Assembly (NCBI RefSeq): GCF_001179925.1
Contig: NZ_CVSF01000041.1
Location: forward strand, 30,779 to 94,778
Reading direction: 5' to 3'
DNA: 64,000 bases
From: Candidatus Pelagibacter communis
GTDB lineage: Bacteria; Pseudomonadota; Alphaproteobacteria; Pelagibacterales; Pelagibacteraceae
Made by a program: the position numbers and the translations under genes. Shown here piece after piece: positions 53,862-63,689 of the stretch. The number at the start of each line of letters is the position of its first letter. Positions within the stretch are counted from its first letter, which is position 1. The notes beneath the pieces were generated by a model, which ran no database searches, was not told the DNA's origin, and worked only from the letters and a program-made list of their open reading frames with translations.

Positions 53862-55318
53862 TTTAATGCACTAATTAAAGCTTTGGCTTTGTTAACTGTC
53901 TCTTTATATTCATTCAAAGGTTTGCTATCAGCAACAATTCCAGCACCCGCTTGAACATAAAATTTATTTTTTCTTACAATAGCTGTTCTTAAAGCTATAC
54001 AAGTATCAAATTCACCATTTGCAGAAAAATATCCTATACCACCTGCATAAACTTTTCTTTTAGTTTTTTCTAGTTCATCAATGATTTCCATAGCTCTAAT
54101 TTTAGGGGCACCAGAAACTGTGCCAGCAGGAAAACCAGCTAATAAAGACTTAAATTTTGAAAATTTTTTATTATATACGCCAACCACATTAGAAACTATA
54201 TGCATAACATGTGAGTATCGCTCAATTAGAAAGCTTTCAGTTACTTTCACTGTATCAATTTTAGATACTTTACCAGCATCATTTCTACCAAGATCCAATA
54301 GCATTAAATGTTCAGAAAGTTCTTTTTTGTCTTTTAGAAGATCCTTTTCATAAAAACGGTCTTCGCTTAATGTTTTACCACGAGGTCTAGTTCCAGCTAT
54401 GGGTCTTACAGTGATCTGATTATTTCTTAATCTTACTAATATTTCAGGACTAGCACCTATTATTTGAAAATCTTTAAAATTAAAAAAAAACATGAATGGG
54501 GAGGGATTTGTAACTCTAAGTTTTTTGTAAATTTCCAAAGGTTTTTTTGTCAATTTTGTCTCAAATCTTTGACTTAAAACAACTTGAAAAATATCACCTA
54601 ATTTAATGTATTCTTTTGCTTTTTTTACCATTGTCAAAAATCGCTTTTTAGGTGTGTTTGATCTAATTTTAAAATTTTTTAATTTATCTTTAGAACCTTT
54701 TTTAAAAATTTTGATTGAGGATTGTATTAATAATTTAAAAAGATCAGATTTAATTTGATCATACTTTATTTGGTAGTTTTTTATTTTTTCGTCTTTGAAA
54801 ATGTTGATTATATAAAAAATTTCTTTTTTTAGATTATCATGAATAATGAGTGATCTTGGACGTAAAAGTCTCACATCTGGTAAATTCAGATCATTCTTGC
54901 AACTGTTAGGTATTTTTTCAATATATCTTATAGAGTCGTAAGAAAAATAACCGGATATAAGAGAACATATATTTGGTAGATTTTTAGGAGTTCTAAATTT
55001 AAAATCTTCAATAATTTTTTCTATTAATTTTTCAGGTTTTTCTTTAAGTATTATTTTTTTATCATTCTCAATTAGATAAGAATTATTGTTATTAAATTCC
55101 CAGATTTTATCAGGATTTTTTCCAAATATTGTATACCTACCTTTAATTTTACCTTTTTCAACAGATTCAAATATAAAACTATTTTTTTCCTCTAAAAAAG
55201 TATCAATTAAATTTAATACCTCTTCATCATTTTGTACTTTTTTTGATGTATATATAATTTGATTTTTTTTGCTTCTATGTCGAAACTTAAAATCTTTGAA
55301 GCTTCGATTAATTATCAT
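53858..55318 (-). CDS. trpE: Anthranilate synthase component I
   Basis: TrpE converts chorismate to anthranilate. The 486-residue protein has the chorismate-binding C-terminal half with GDIFQVVLSQRFE, PSPFMFFFNF, the long RPIAGTRPRGKT segment, DLGRNDAGKVS and FPAGTVSGAPKIRAMEIIDELE. An LxxS-type feedback site (here about residue 50, FESVEKG) is possible but not certain. It overlaps the chaperone gene before it and trpG after it by 4 bases each, so an attenuator leader has no room. Confidence 0.94.
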   Translation of the reverse strand: MIINRSFKDFKFRHRSKKNQIIYTSKKVQNDEEVLNLIDTFLEEKNSFIFESVEKGKIKGRYTIFGKNPDKIWEFNNNNSYLIENDKKIILKEKPEKLIEKIIEDFKFRTPKNLPNICSLISGYFSYDSIRYIEKIPNSCKNDLNLPDVRLLRPRSLIIHDNLKKEIFYIINIFKDEKIKNYQIKYDQIKSDLFKLLIQSSIKIFKKGSKDKLKNFKIRSNTPKKRFLTMVKKAKEYIKLGDIFQVVLSQRFETKLTKKPLEIYKKLRVTNPSPFMFFFNFKDFQIIGASPEILVRLRNNQITVRPIAGTRPRGKTLSEDRFYEKDLLKDKKELSEHLMLLDLGRNDAGKVSKIDTVKVTESFLIERYSHVMHIVSNVVGVYNKKFSKFKSLLAGFPAGTVSGAPKIRAMEIIDELEKTKRKVYAGGIGYFSANGEFDTCIALRTAIVRKNKFYVQAGAGIVADSKPLNEYKETVNKAKALISALK

Positions 55319-56733
55319 TGAAAAAGATTTTTAACGTTATTTATTGCAACTTGATTAATATTAACATTATATTTTAAATTTAGAAATAAATCATATGATT
55401 TTAAAATACTGTTTTTTATTCTAGTATTTTCTTTATTGATGAACGATTTATAATTGTCATTATTTTTATCTAATTCAATATCTTTATAACTTTTAACTTG
55501 TGCCAAATAAATTTTATCCTGCTCATCATTGATAAGTGTTAATGTATTAATCGGAAGCGAATAAAGCATTTGAACTGAATTTATTTCAAATTTTTTATTA
55601 TCTTTGACTGAATTTAAAATTAAAGATTGTATTTTATTTTTTCCTAATTCTAAAAAATCTTTTTCAGTGAATTTTTCATTTCTAATTTTTTCGAGTAATT
55701 TTCTATTGTAATCAAATTTGTTTTTTTGATTAACAAGTTTTAAAATCTCATTTTTTGTCTGTAAATTTTTGATATCAGGTTTTTTATTTTGAATATCTTC
55801 TATATTGTATATAATGAAATTTTCGCCACTTTCAAAAATATCAGTCTTTGTATTTCTTTTTTTGTAAACTTTATTTTCAATTGAATTATCTTCTCCAGAA
55901 TGACTATAATTATCAATCGCTTTAATCTTTAAATCAAATTTTGAAATTATTGAATCAAAATCAATGCCATTTAATATGTCATTTTCGATTTCATCTATTT
56001 TATCAAAAAACTCTTGATTAAATTCATTAATGCCTATTAGGCTCAAAGGATTGATTTTTGAATATCTAAAATTTATGTATTCAATCATTAATATTTCTTG
56101 GTTTTCATCAATGAATTGTAAAAGATCTTTATCATTAATTTTATTATCATTTTTATAAAAAGTCTCTAAGTCAATAAAATTTATCTCCAATTTTCTATTT
56201 TCATTTTTAAAAAGTTTGGTGACTAAAAATTTTGGAGATACTGTTCCGGCACCAATATAATCAAATAACTTTTTTTGCAGCTCTCTATCTTTTAATCTTT
56301 TTTCAAAAAAGGGAGCTGAAATATTATTTTCTAATAAAAATTTTTCGTATTTAATTCTTTGAAATATACCATTTTCATTAATAAAATTCTTATTAAGTTT
56401 AATTTTTTGAGATAAAGAATTTTCTGAAAATTGGATACCAAAATCTTTTATTTCTAAATTTAATAATGTTGTTGAAACCAAACTTGATAATAGTTCCTCA
56501 ATTATATTATCATCTAGATTTTCTTGAATTGCCTTTTGGCTTATACCACTTCCATTAATATAATTTATAAGATCCTTGGTAGTTACATTTGTTTTATTTA
56601 TTTTTGCTATATTGTTTTGATTGTTTGATAAGAATCCACCACCAAATCCTCCAAAACCAAAGGCAATGATAATTACTATTATTAATATAAGAGCGCCAAT
56701 TTTATTTTTATTTAGATATTTTCCGATACTCAT
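55315..56733 (-). CDS. SurA/PpiD-like periplasmic folding factor
   Basis: A 472-residue protein with a single N-terminal membrane helix (about 12-32, GALILIIVIIIAFGFGGFGGGF) and a SurA-N-like helical domain (INKTNVTTKDLINYINGSG, then several QKxIQENL-type helices). This matches PpiD-like membrane-anchored chaperones, and position next to trpE and opposite tpiA is where alphaproteobacteria carry that gene. I do not see a clear parvulin active-site pattern, so isomerase activity is uncertain. It overlaps trpE by 4 bases and is separated from tpiA by a 58-base divergent spacer. Confidence 0.75.
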   Translation of the reverse strand: MSIGKYLNKNKIGALILIIVIIIAFGFGGFGGGFLSNNQNNIAKINKTNVTTKDLINYINGSGISQKAIQENLDDNIIEELLSSLVSTTLLNLEIKDFGIQFSENSLSQKIKLNKNFINENGIFQRIKYEKFLLENNISAPFFEKRLKDRELQKKLFDYIGAGTVSPKFLVTKLFKNENRKLEINFIDLETFYKNDNKINDKDLLQFIDENQEILMIEYINFRYSKINPLSLIGINEFNQEFFDKIDEIENDILNGIDFDSIISKFDLKIKAIDNYSHSGEDNSIENKVYKKRNTKTDIFESGENFIIYNIEDIQNKKPDIKNLQTKNEILKLVNQKNKFDYNRKLLEKIRNEKFTEKDFLELGKNKIQSLILNSVKDNKKFEINSVQMLYSLPINTLTLINDEQDKIYLAQVKSYKDIELDKNNDNYKSFINKENTRIKNSILKSYDLFLNLKYNVNINQVAINNVKNLFQ

Positions 56734-56767
56734 TTAAGCTTTATTTATGTATTGATCTGTAAATTCA

Positions 56768-56779
56768 AATCTATAGATT
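56768..56779. promoter_or_regulatory. Palindrome in the divergent tpiA/chaperone-trp spacer
   Basis: AATCTATAGATT is a perfect 12-base palindrome in the 58-base spacer between the divergent starts at 56733 and 56792. It could be a shared operator. No well-spaced promoter pair is convincing on either strand, and in AT-rich DNA such a palindrome may be chance. Confidence 0.25.
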
Positions 56780-56791
56780 AAAATTCTTATA

Positions 56792-57526
56792 ATGACAAAT
56801 AAATATATGTATTTTATCGCTAATTGGAAAATGTTCGGGAATTTAAAAACATTAAATTCTATAAATAAGGTTATTTCTTTCACTAAAAAAAACAAAAAAA
56901 ATAAATTCAAACTGGTTTATTGTCCACCTGCATCTTTGTTATTTCCACTATCCAAAAAACTTCAAGCAACATCAATTGATATAGGTGGTCAAAATTGTCA
57001 TGAGAGTCAAAATTTTGGAGCAAACACAGGTTATATAAATTCTAAAATGTTAAAGGATGTAGGCGCTAAATATGTAATCTTAGGTCATTCTGAAAATAGA
57101 CAATTAGGTGAAAGCGATAAATTGATTAATTCAAAAATTCAAAGTTCAATTAAATCAGGATTAAAAGTAATTTTTTGTATTGGTGAAACTTTAAAGCAAA
57201 AGAAGAAAAAAATAACAAAAAGAGTTTTATTTAGTCAAATAAGCAAAGGTTTAAAAAAAATTAGAAATAAGAAAAATATAATAATTGCTTATGAACCCGT
57301 TTGGTCTATTGGAAGTGGCATGATTCCAAGAGAGTATGAATTATTCGAAATAATCAAATATATAAAAAATAAAGTTAGAGGAGTTAAAGTTTTATACGGG
57401 GGATCTGTTAATTCAAAAAGTATAAAAAATTTGAAAAAGATCAATAATGTAGATGGTTTTTTAATTGGTGGTGCATCTCAAGTTTCTAAAAATTTCATTG
57501 ATATAATAAAAAAAACATATAATTAA
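56792..57526 (+). CDS. tpiA: Triose-phosphate isomerase
   Basis: TpiA interconverts dihydroxyacetone phosphate and glyceraldehyde 3-phosphate. The 244-residue TIM barrel has Lys13 (ANWKM), His99 (ILGHSENR) and the catalytic Glu168 (AYEPVWSIGSG), then the phosphate-binding LYGGSVN and GFLIGGAS. Length is normal. It is divergent from the PpiD-like gene and is followed 5 bases later by secG. Confidence 0.96.
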   Translation: MTNKYMYFIANWKMFGNLKTLNSINKVISFTKKNKKNKFKLVYCPPASLLFPLSKKLQATSIDIGGQNCHESQNFGANTGYINSKMLKDVGAKYVILGHSENRQLGESDKLINSKIQSSIKSGLKVIFCIGETLKQKKKKITKRVLFSQISKGLKKIRNKKNIIIAYEPVWSIGSGMIPREYELFEIIKYIKNKVRGVKVLYGGSVNSKSIKNLKKINNVDGFLIGGASQVSKNFIDIIKKTYN

Positions 57527-57531
57527 TTCGC

Positions 57532-57831
57532 ATGGAGAATATTTTATTAGTATTAAACATCGTATTTGCAATTATTCTTGTTTTACTAGTTTTAATGCAA
57601 AAATCAGAGGGTGGAGCTCTTGGCATTGGAGTTTCTCAGGAAAATTTGATGTTTTCTAAAACAGCTGGAAATTTAATGACCAAAACTACAGCAATTATAG
57701 CAACGTTATTTATTATTTGTAGTCTTGCTTTAACGATTGTATCCAGAGGTGAACTTACACCAACAAGTTCAGTTTTAGACGCTGTGGAAGAAAAAACCGA
57801 AGATACCCCATCAATTCCAGAAAATGATTAA
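57532..57831 (+). CDS. secG: Preprotein translocase subunit SecG
   Basis: SecG is a small subunit of the SecYEG channel. The 99-residue protein has two membrane helices (about 3-21 and 51-70) joined by the conserved loop LMQKSEGGALGIGVSQENLMFSKTAGNLMTKTT. An acidic tail follows (DAVEEKTEDTPSIPEND). Length is typical. It stands between tpiA and pyrG, its usual alphaproteobacterial place. Confidence 0.93.
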   Translation: MENILLVLNIVFAIILVLLVLMQKSEGGALGIGVSQENLMFSKTAGNLMTKTTAIIATLFIICSLALTIVSRGELTPTSSVLDAVEEKTEDTPSIPEND

Positions 57832-57875
57832 TTAATACTTTCCATTTCTTTTTTTATTCGCTATAAGATACTTCC

Positions 57876-59492
57876 ATGGCGCGATACATATTTGTCACGG
57901 GCGGCGTGGTTTCATCATTAGGTAAAGGTTTATCATCTGCTTCATTAGCATATTTATTAAAATCTCAAGGCTATAAAGTTAGAATAAGGAAAATGGATCC
58001 TTATCTTAATGTTGATCCTGGAACAATGAGTCCATTTCAACATGGAGAAGTTTTTGTGACTGACGATGGTGCCGAAACAGATTTAGACCTCGGTCACTAT
58101 GAAAGATTTACAAATATATCTTCAAAAAAATCTGACAATATTACAACTGGTCGTATATATAGTGATGTAATTAAAAAAGAAAGACAAGGGGGATATCTTG
58201 GAAAAACTGTACAAGTAATTCCTCATATAACTGATCGAATTAAAGAGTTTATTAAAAAAGACATTACTAATGAAGATTTTGTAATATGTGAGATTGGAGG
58301 TACAGTTGGTGACATAGAAAGTTTACCTTTTGTTGAAGCTATTAGACAATTTGCAAATGAACAAGGTAAGTCAAAAACATTATTTATTCATTTAACGTTT
58401 GTTCCTTTTTTAAAATCTTCGGATGAAATTAAAACGAAACCTACACAACATTCAGTTAAAGAATTAAGAAGTATTGGTATTCAACCAGATATAATTATAT
58501 GTAGATCTCAGCAGTCGATACCTTTAGATCAAAAAAAAAAGATATCTTTATTTTGTAATGTTCCAATAGACAATGTAATCGAAACAGTTGATGTAAGAAC
58601 GATTTATGAAGCACCTATTAGTTTTTATAACCAAAAACTTGATAAGCAAGTTCTTAAATATTTCAAAATAAAATCAAGAAAAAAACCTGATTTAACCCCA
58701 TGGAAGAAAATTACTAATATTACTTTAAATACAAAAAAATCAATTGATATTGCGATAATTGGTAAATATGTAAATTTAAAAGATGCTTATAAATCTTTAG
58801 ATGAAGCTTTGATTCACGGAGGTATTGCTAATAAAGTCAAAGTTAATTTAATAAGAATAGAGTCAGATAAATTAAAAACAAATCAAATTAAAGATAAACT
58901 TAAGAATATTTCCGGTTTATTGATACCTGGAGGATTTGGAAAAAGAGGAACAGAGGGTAAAATTTATGCAATTAAATTTGCTAGAGAGAACAAAATACCA
59001 TTTCTAGGTATTTGTTTTGGGATGCAAATGGCAACTATTGAGTTTGCAAGAAATGAACTAAAAATAAAAAAAGCAGGCTCAAGCGAATTAGATAAAAATT
59101 GTTTTCCAGTTATAGGATTAATTGATGAATGGAATAAAAATGGAAAAATTATTAAAGGAACTGACAAGAAATTAGGAGGAACAATGAGATTAGGCTTATA
59201 TGAGGCTAGATTAAGAAATAATTCTGCCATAAAAAAAATTTATAAATCAAGCTCTATTAATGAAAGGCATAGACATAGATATGAAGTTAATAATAATCTT
59301 AAAAATGAGTTTGAAAGAAAAGGATTGATATTTTCAGGAATGTCTCCAGACAAGAATTTACCAGAGATAATTGAACTAAGAAATCACCCTTGGTTTATTG
59401 GAGTTCAATTTCATCCAGAATTTAAATCTAGACCTTTAGCGCCACATCCATTATTCTCATCTTTTATCAAAGCTGCAAAAAATCATAAATGA
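57876..59492 (+). CDS. pyrG: CTP synthase
   Basis: PyrG makes CTP from UTP, ATP and glutamine. The 538-residue protein starts MARYIFVTGGVVSSLGKG with the ATP loop, followed by KMDPYLNVDPGTMSPFQHGEVFVTDDGAETDLDLGHYERF. The C-terminal glutaminase has the nucleophile Cys380 (GICFGMQM) and the HPEF motif. Length is normal. It lies 44 bases after secG in a spacer with no certain promoter, and overlaps kdsA by 4 bases. Confidence 0.97.
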   Translation: MARYIFVTGGVVSSLGKGLSSASLAYLLKSQGYKVRIRKMDPYLNVDPGTMSPFQHGEVFVTDDGAETDLDLGHYERFTNISSKKSDNITTGRIYSDVIKKERQGGYLGKTVQVIPHITDRIKEFIKKDITNEDFVICEIGGTVGDIESLPFVEAIRQFANEQGKSKTLFIHLTFVPFLKSSDEIKTKPTQHSVKELRSIGIQPDIIICRSQQSIPLDQKKKISLFCNVPIDNVIETVDVRTIYEAPISFYNQKLDKQVLKYFKIKSRKKPDLTPWKKITNITLNTKKSIDIAIIGKYVNLKDAYKSLDEALIHGGIANKVKVNLIRIESDKLKTNQIKDKLKNISGLLIPGGFGKRGTEGKIYAIKFARENKIPFLGICFGMQMATIEFARNELKIKKAGSSELDKNCFPVIGLIDEWNKNGKIIKGTDKKLGGTMRLGLYEARLRNNSAIKKIYKSSSINERHRHRYEVNNNLKNEFERKGLIFSGMSPDKNLPEIIELRNHPWFIGVQFHPEFKSRPLAPHPLFSSFIKAAKNHK

Positions 59493-60313
59493 CAAATAAA
59501 ATAGTAAATTGTGGAAAAATAGAAATTTCAAATAATAATAAAATTTGTATTATTGCCGGCCCTTGTCAACTTGAAACTGAGCAGCATGCAATGGATATGG
59601 CTGGTAAAATACAAGAAATCACACAAAAATTTGGTCTTGGATTTATATATAAAACTTCATTCGATAAAGCTAATCGAACAAGTTTAAAAGGAGAAAGGGG
59701 CGCAGGTTTAGAAGCTTCTTTACCAGTTTTCGATAAAATAAAAAAAGAGTTAAATGTACCAATTTTGACAGATATTCATAACGCTGACCAATGTTCTATA
59801 GTTTCTAGTCACGTTGATATATTACAAATACCTGCTTTTTTGTGCAGACAAACAGATCTTTTAATTGCTGCTGCTAAAACAAATAAAATTATAAATGTTA
59901 AAAAGGGTCAATTTTTAGCTCCTTGGGACATGGTAAACGTAACTAAAAAAATTTCAGATTCTGGTAACAATAATATTTTAGTAACAGAGAGAGGAGCTAG
60001 TTTTGGATATAATACTTTAGTTTCAGATATGAGATCTATACCTATTATGGCAAAGAACGGTTATCCAGTAATATTTGATGCAACACATTCAGTTCAACAA
60101 CCAGGAGGTCAAGGTGAGTCATCAGGTGGACAAAGAGAATTTGTCGAGTACTTAGCTCGAGCTGCAGTTGCTGTTGGTGTTGCAGGAGTTTTTATAGAAA
60201 CTCATCAAGATCCTGATAATGCGCCATCAGATGGTCCTAATATGGTTCCACTGAATAAATTAGAGAATTTATTAAAACAACTTAACGATATAGATAATTT
60301 AATAAAAAATTAG
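59489..60313 (+). CDS. kdsA: 3-deoxy-8-phosphooctulonate synthase (KDO-8-P synthase)
   Basis: KdsA condenses arabinose 5-phosphate and phosphoenolpyruvate into KDO-8-phosphate for LPS. The 274-residue protein has the family segments IIAGPCQLE, FIYKTSFDKANRTS, LTDIHNADQ, VTERGASFGYNTLVSDMRS and FDATHSVQQPGG. The Asn in the KTSFDKANR motif places it with metal-independent or metal-dependent forms that sequence alone does not separate here. It shares one base with eno (TAGTG). Confidence 0.95.
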   Translation: MTNKIVNCGKIEISNNNKICIIAGPCQLETEQHAMDMAGKIQEITQKFGLGFIYKTSFDKANRTSLKGERGAGLEASLPVFDKIKKELNVPILTDIHNADQCSIVSSHVDILQIPAFLCRQTDLLIAAAKTNKIINVKKGQFLAPWDMVNVTKKISDSGNNNILVTERGASFGYNTLVSDMRSIPIMAKNGYPVIFDATHSVQQPGGQGESSGGQREFVEYLARAAVAVGVAGVFIETHQDPDNAPSDGPNMVPLNKLENLLKQLNDIDNLIKN

Positions 60314-61569
60314 TGAGCAAAATTAAAAAAGTCAAAGCTCGTCAAATTTATGACAGTAGAGGAAATCCTACTGTTGAAGCAGAAGTTTTTTCATCAAAAT
60401 TTAGTGCATCAGCTATTTGTCCTTCGGGTGCATCTACTGGAACCTACGAAGCTTTTGAAAAAAGAGACAAAAAAAATAAAAAGTATTTAGGTAAAAGTGT
60501 GTTAGGTGCTGTTAATGTGATTAATGATAAAATTTCAAAAAAATTAAAAGGATTAAATATTCACGATCAAGAAAGAATTGATGCTATTATGATTAACTTA
60601 GATGGCACAAGACAAAAAACAAAAATAGGAGCAAATGCAATCTTAGCTGTTTCAATGGCAGTAAAAAAGTTATCTGCTAAATTAAAAAAAATACCTTTAT
60701 ATAAAAATTTTTTAATAAAAAAGAATTTTCAATTACCTTATCCTTTAATGAATATAATTAATGGAGGTGCTCACGCAAATAATGGATTAAGAATTCAAGA
60801 ATTTATGATCAGACCAGATAAAGCAAAAAGTTTTTCTGAGGCAATGAGAATATGTTTTGTAGTTATTAAAAATTTAAATAAATTGATAAAAAGCAAAGGT
60901 CTTTCAACTTCGGTAGGTGATGAAGGAGGTTTTGCACCAATGATAAACAGTAATAGTCAAGCATTAGATTTAATTGTTACCGCAATTAGAAAATCCAGCT
61001 TGGTAAATGGAAAAGACGTTTCAATTTGTTTAGATGTTGCAGCCAACGAGTTATTTAAAAAAAATAAGTATTCAATTCATTCAAAAAAATATATTTCAGT
61101 AGATAAATCAATTTTTGAATACAAACAAATGGTTAATAAATATAAGATTAAATCAATAGAAGATCCCTTTGCAGAAAATGATTGGATAGCTTGGAACAAA
61201 CTTATGAGATCAAATAATAAAATTCAAATTGTTGGAGACGATCTGTACGTCACCAATTTAGAAAGATTGAAAAAAGGTTTTTTAAACATTTCTTCAAATG
61301 CGATTTTGATTAAATTGAATCAAATTGGAACAGTTTCAGAAACATTAGATGTCATTAATTTTGCCCAAAAAATAGGTTTTAAAACCATAATTTCACATAG
61401 ATCTGGGGATAGCGAGGATACTTTTATTGCAGATTTAGCAGTTGGAACTAATTCCAATCAAATTAAAACAGGTTCTTTAGCAAGATCTGAACGGGTAGCA
61501 AAATATAATCAACTTTTACGTATTGAAGAACATCTTGGAAAAAAAGCTAGAATGAATAAGATTCGTTAA
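60313..61569 (+). CDS. eno: Enolase
   Basis: Enolase converts 2-phosphoglycerate to phosphoenolpyruvate, the partner substrate of KdsA. The 418-residue protein starts at a GTG (60313) overlapping the kdsA stop. It shows ARQIYDSRGNPTVEAEV, GGAHANNGLRIQEFMI, the metal-binding SIEDPFAENDW and VGDDLYVTN segments, KLNQIGTVSET with the catalytic Lys, and SHRSGDSEDTFIADLAVG. It ends one base inside ftsB. Confidence 0.97.
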   Translation: MSKIKKVKARQIYDSRGNPTVEAEVFSSKFSASAICPSGASTGTYEAFEKRDKKNKKYLGKSVLGAVNVINDKISKKLKGLNIHDQERIDAIMINLDGTRQKTKIGANAILAVSMAVKKLSAKLKKIPLYKNFLIKKNFQLPYPLMNIINGGAHANNGLRIQEFMIRPDKAKSFSEAMRICFVVIKNLNKLIKSKGLSTSVGDEGGFAPMINSNSQALDLIVTAIRKSSLVNGKDVSICLDVAANELFKKNKYSIHSKKYISVDKSIFEYKQMVNKYKIKSIEDPFAENDWIAWNKLMRSNNKIQIVGDDLYVTNLERLKKGFLNISSNAILIKLNQIGTVSETLDVINFAQKIGFKTIISHRSGDSEDTFIADLAVGTNSNQIKTGSLARSERVAKYNQLLRIEEHLGKKARMNKIR

Positions 61570-61877
61570 TGCTCAAAAATTTAAGAAAAAATTACCTTTT
61601 ATTGATTTCAACTTTCTTAATATTGTATTTTTTCTTTAATTTAATGTCAGGGGAGAGAGGTTTGATCTCATACTATGAAAAAAAAGAAATCCTTAAAAAT
61701 TTAGAAATTAAAGAGATAAAATTGACCAAAAATATTGAAGAATTAGATTTTAAAAATTCTTTACTAAGTGACAATCTTGATCTTGATTATATAGAAATTT
61801 TGATTAGAGAAAGATTTTTATTTGGAAAAAAAAATGAAACAATTTATATAATTAAAAATAATGACACAGGAAATTAA
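61569..61877 (+). CDS. ftsB: Septum formation initiator FtsB/DivIC family
   Basis: A 102-residue bitopic protein with one membrane helix (about 8-25, [17 protein letters not shown]), then a coiled-coil-like region rich in Leu, Ile and Lys ([22 protein letters not shown]) and the C-terminal [19 protein letters not shown] that is typical of the family. FtsB links FtsL and FtsQ in the divisome. It sits directly after eno, the usual place, and overlaps lipA by 17 bases. Confidence 0.88.
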   Translation: MLKNLRKNYLLLISTFLILYFFFNLMSGERGLISYYEKKEILKNLEIKEIKLTKNIEELDFKNSLLSDNLDLDYIEILIRERFLFGKKNETIYIIKNNDTGN

Positions 61878-62793
61878 ACCTCGACATCCAGAAAAAGTAA
61901 AAAATCCAGTTAATCCAATTAAAAAAAAACCTGATTGGATCAGATCTAAACTTAGCAATAGTAAAGAATTTTTTTTAACAAAAACAATTGTTAATAAGAA
62001 TAATCTTGTAACAGTATGCCAGGAAGCAAATTGTCCAAATATAACTGAATGTTGGAGTAAAAGACACGCAACATTTATGATAATGGGAGACACATGTACA
62101 AGAGCATGTGCTTTTTGTGATGTTAAAACTGGCAAACCAGGAAAATTAGATGAGCTTGAGCCAATTAAGATTTCTCAAGCCGTTAAAAAACTAGAATTAA
62201 AACATGTTGTAATCACTTCAGTAGATAGAGATGATTTGGATGATGGGGGCTCAAATCATTTTTATAATGTAATAAATCAAACTAGAAAAACTAACCCTAA
62301 TACAACTATAGAAGTTTTAACACCTGATTTTTTAAGGAAAGGGGATGCTTATAAAAAAGTATTAGATGCTAATCCTGATGTTTTTAATCATAACATTGAA
62401 ACTGTACCTAGTCTTTATTTAAAAGTAAGGCCCGGATCTAGATATTTTGCTTCTCTCGAACTTTTAAAAAATGCAAAAAAAATGAATAAAAAAGTTTTTA
62501 CTAAATCAGGAATAATGGTTGGTTTGGGTGAAACTAGAGATGAAATTTTACAAGTAATGGATGACTTAAAATCTGCTGATGTAGATTTTTTGACGATAGG
62601 ACAATATCTACAACCTTCTGTAAAACATTTTCCTTTAGATAGATATTATACACCAAATGAATTTAAAGAATTAGGAGATATAGCTAAAGCTAAAGGTTTC
62701 TTGTTGGTTTCATCAACACCATTGACAAGATCTTCTTATCACGCAGATGAAGATTTTGCTAAACTTCAACAAAGTAGAATAAAAAATCATTAA
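61861..62793 (+). CDS. lipA: Lipoyl synthase
   Basis: LipA is a radical SAM enzyme that inserts sulfur into octanoyl groups. The 310-residue protein has the auxiliary cluster ligands Cys53, Cys58 and Cys64 ([12 protein letters not shown]) and the radical SAM motif Cys79, Cys83, Cys86 (CTRACAFC), then the [18 protein letters not shown] segment and the family's C-terminal RSSYHAD. The gene follows ftsB directly; the pyruvate dehydrogenase genes usually between them are absent. It shares one base with the next gene. Confidence 0.96.
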   Translation: MTQEIKPRHPEKVKNPVNPIKKKPDWIRSKLSNSKEFFLTKTIVNKNNLVTVCQEANCPNITECWSKRHATFMIMGDTCTRACAFCDVKTGKPGKLDELEPIKISQAVKKLELKHVVITSVDRDDLDDGGSNHFYNVINQTRKTNPNTTIEVLTPDFLRKGDAYKKVLDANPDVFNHNIETVPSLYLKVRPGSRYFASLELLKNAKKMNKKVFTKSGIMVGLGETRDEILQVMDDLKSADVDFLTIGQYLQPSVKHFPLDRYYTPNEFKELGDIAKAKGFLLVSSTPLTRSSYHADEDFAKLQQSRIKNH

Positions 62794-63251
62794 TGCCAAA
62801 GGCTTCAGTTAAGCGATTAATTGAATGTAAAAAAAAAGATTTAATTAGTTTAGTTTTAGATATTGAAAAATATCCTGAATTTGTTCCATTTTGTTTTGAT
62901 GCAAAAGTATATGAAAATAAAGATGAAGGTGATTTAACAAAAATAATAGCAGACTTAACAATTGGAAAAGGACCTTTTAAAGATACTTATAAAAGTGATG
63001 TGGTCTTTCATAAAAAGGAAGACTCAATATTTGTTAAAAATATAGATGGGCCTTTAAATCATCTTTCAAATAATTGGACATTTTCAGACAAAAAAAATGG
63101 AATTACAGAGGTTATTTTTGATATTGATTTTGAAATAAAGAATAAATTTTTAAATTCCTTAATGGTAGTCTCTTTTCAATTTGGCTTAGAAAAAATTGCT
63201 GATGCTTTTCAGAAAAGAGCTGAAGAGTTATTTGGCGACTCTAAGAACTAA
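62793..63251 (+). CDS. Coq10/RatA-type START-domain protein
   Basis: A 152-residue protein of the polyketide cyclase/START superfamily, Coq10 branch. It begins with the family's region DLISLVLDIEKYPEFVPFCFDAKVYE and ends with a long amphipathic helix (VSFQFGLEKIADAFQKRAEELFG). Coq10 proteins bind ubiquinone and support respiration; E. coli RatA was described as a ribosome-binding toxin. No ratB-like gene is adjacent, and position after lipA is the normal alphaproteobacterial one, so a quinone role is preferred. Its end overlaps cinA by 24 bases. Confidence 0.88.
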   Translation: MPKASVKRLIECKKKDLISLVLDIEKYPEFVPFCFDAKVYENKDEGDLTKIIADLTIGKGPFKDTYKSDVVFHKKEDSIFVKNIDGPLNHLSNNWTFSDKKNGITEVIFDIDFEIKNKFLNSLMVVSFQFGLEKIADAFQKRAEELFGDSKN

Positions 63252-63689
63252 ATCTAAAGCTTTTTTAACAGTAGCTTTTTGTATAGATGATCTTTTTTTA
63301 CTTTTAAATAAACACCTATTAATAAGTATTTTGTTACCTTTTTTAACCCCAATATAAACTAAACCTACAGGTTTTTGTTTAGTGCCACCTTTAGGGCCTG
63401 CAATACCAGTTATTGAAACATTGATATTAGCTTTAGATATTCTAGTTAAATTTTCAACCATTGCCGAACAGCATTCATGACTTACAGCACCATATTTCTT
63501 AATGATATTTTTATTTACTTTTAAAATTTTAATTTTTGCTTGGTTAGAGTAGGTGACAAGACCTAAATTAAATACTTTTGATGCTCCACTAATTGAAGTA
63601 ATAGTGCTAGCTAACAAGCCTCCTGTGCAAGATTCTACAAATGAAATTTTAAGTTTTTTTTTAGTTAATAGTTTTATTAAAGATTTCAT
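63228..63689 (-). CDS. pncC: CinA C-terminal domain protein, nicotinamide-nucleotide amidase type
   Basis: A 153-residue CinA C-terminal domain standing alone. Features are the motif SFVESCTGGLLASTITSISGASKVF (about 17-41), YSNQAKIKILKV, VSHECCSAMVENL and ITGIAGPKGGTKQKPVGLVYIG. Enzymes of this family deamidate nicotinamide mononucleotide to recycle NAD. Length is normal for the single-domain form. Its ATG overlaps the stop of the pgpA gene by one base, and its 3' end overlaps the coq10-like gene by 24 bases. Confidence 0.92.
   Translation of the reverse strand: MKSLIKLLTKKKLKISFVESCTGGLLASTITSISGASKVFNLGLVTYSNQAKIKILKVNKNIIKKYGAVSHECCSAMVENLTRISKANINVSITGIAGPKGGTKQKPVGLVYIGVKKGNKILINRCLFKSKKRSSIQKATVKKALDLVLRVAK

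Noticed and set aside
61818..62135. 105-codon open frame on the minus strand across the ftsB-lipA joint
   Set aside because: Both overlapped genes have family motifs in place; this is the complement.
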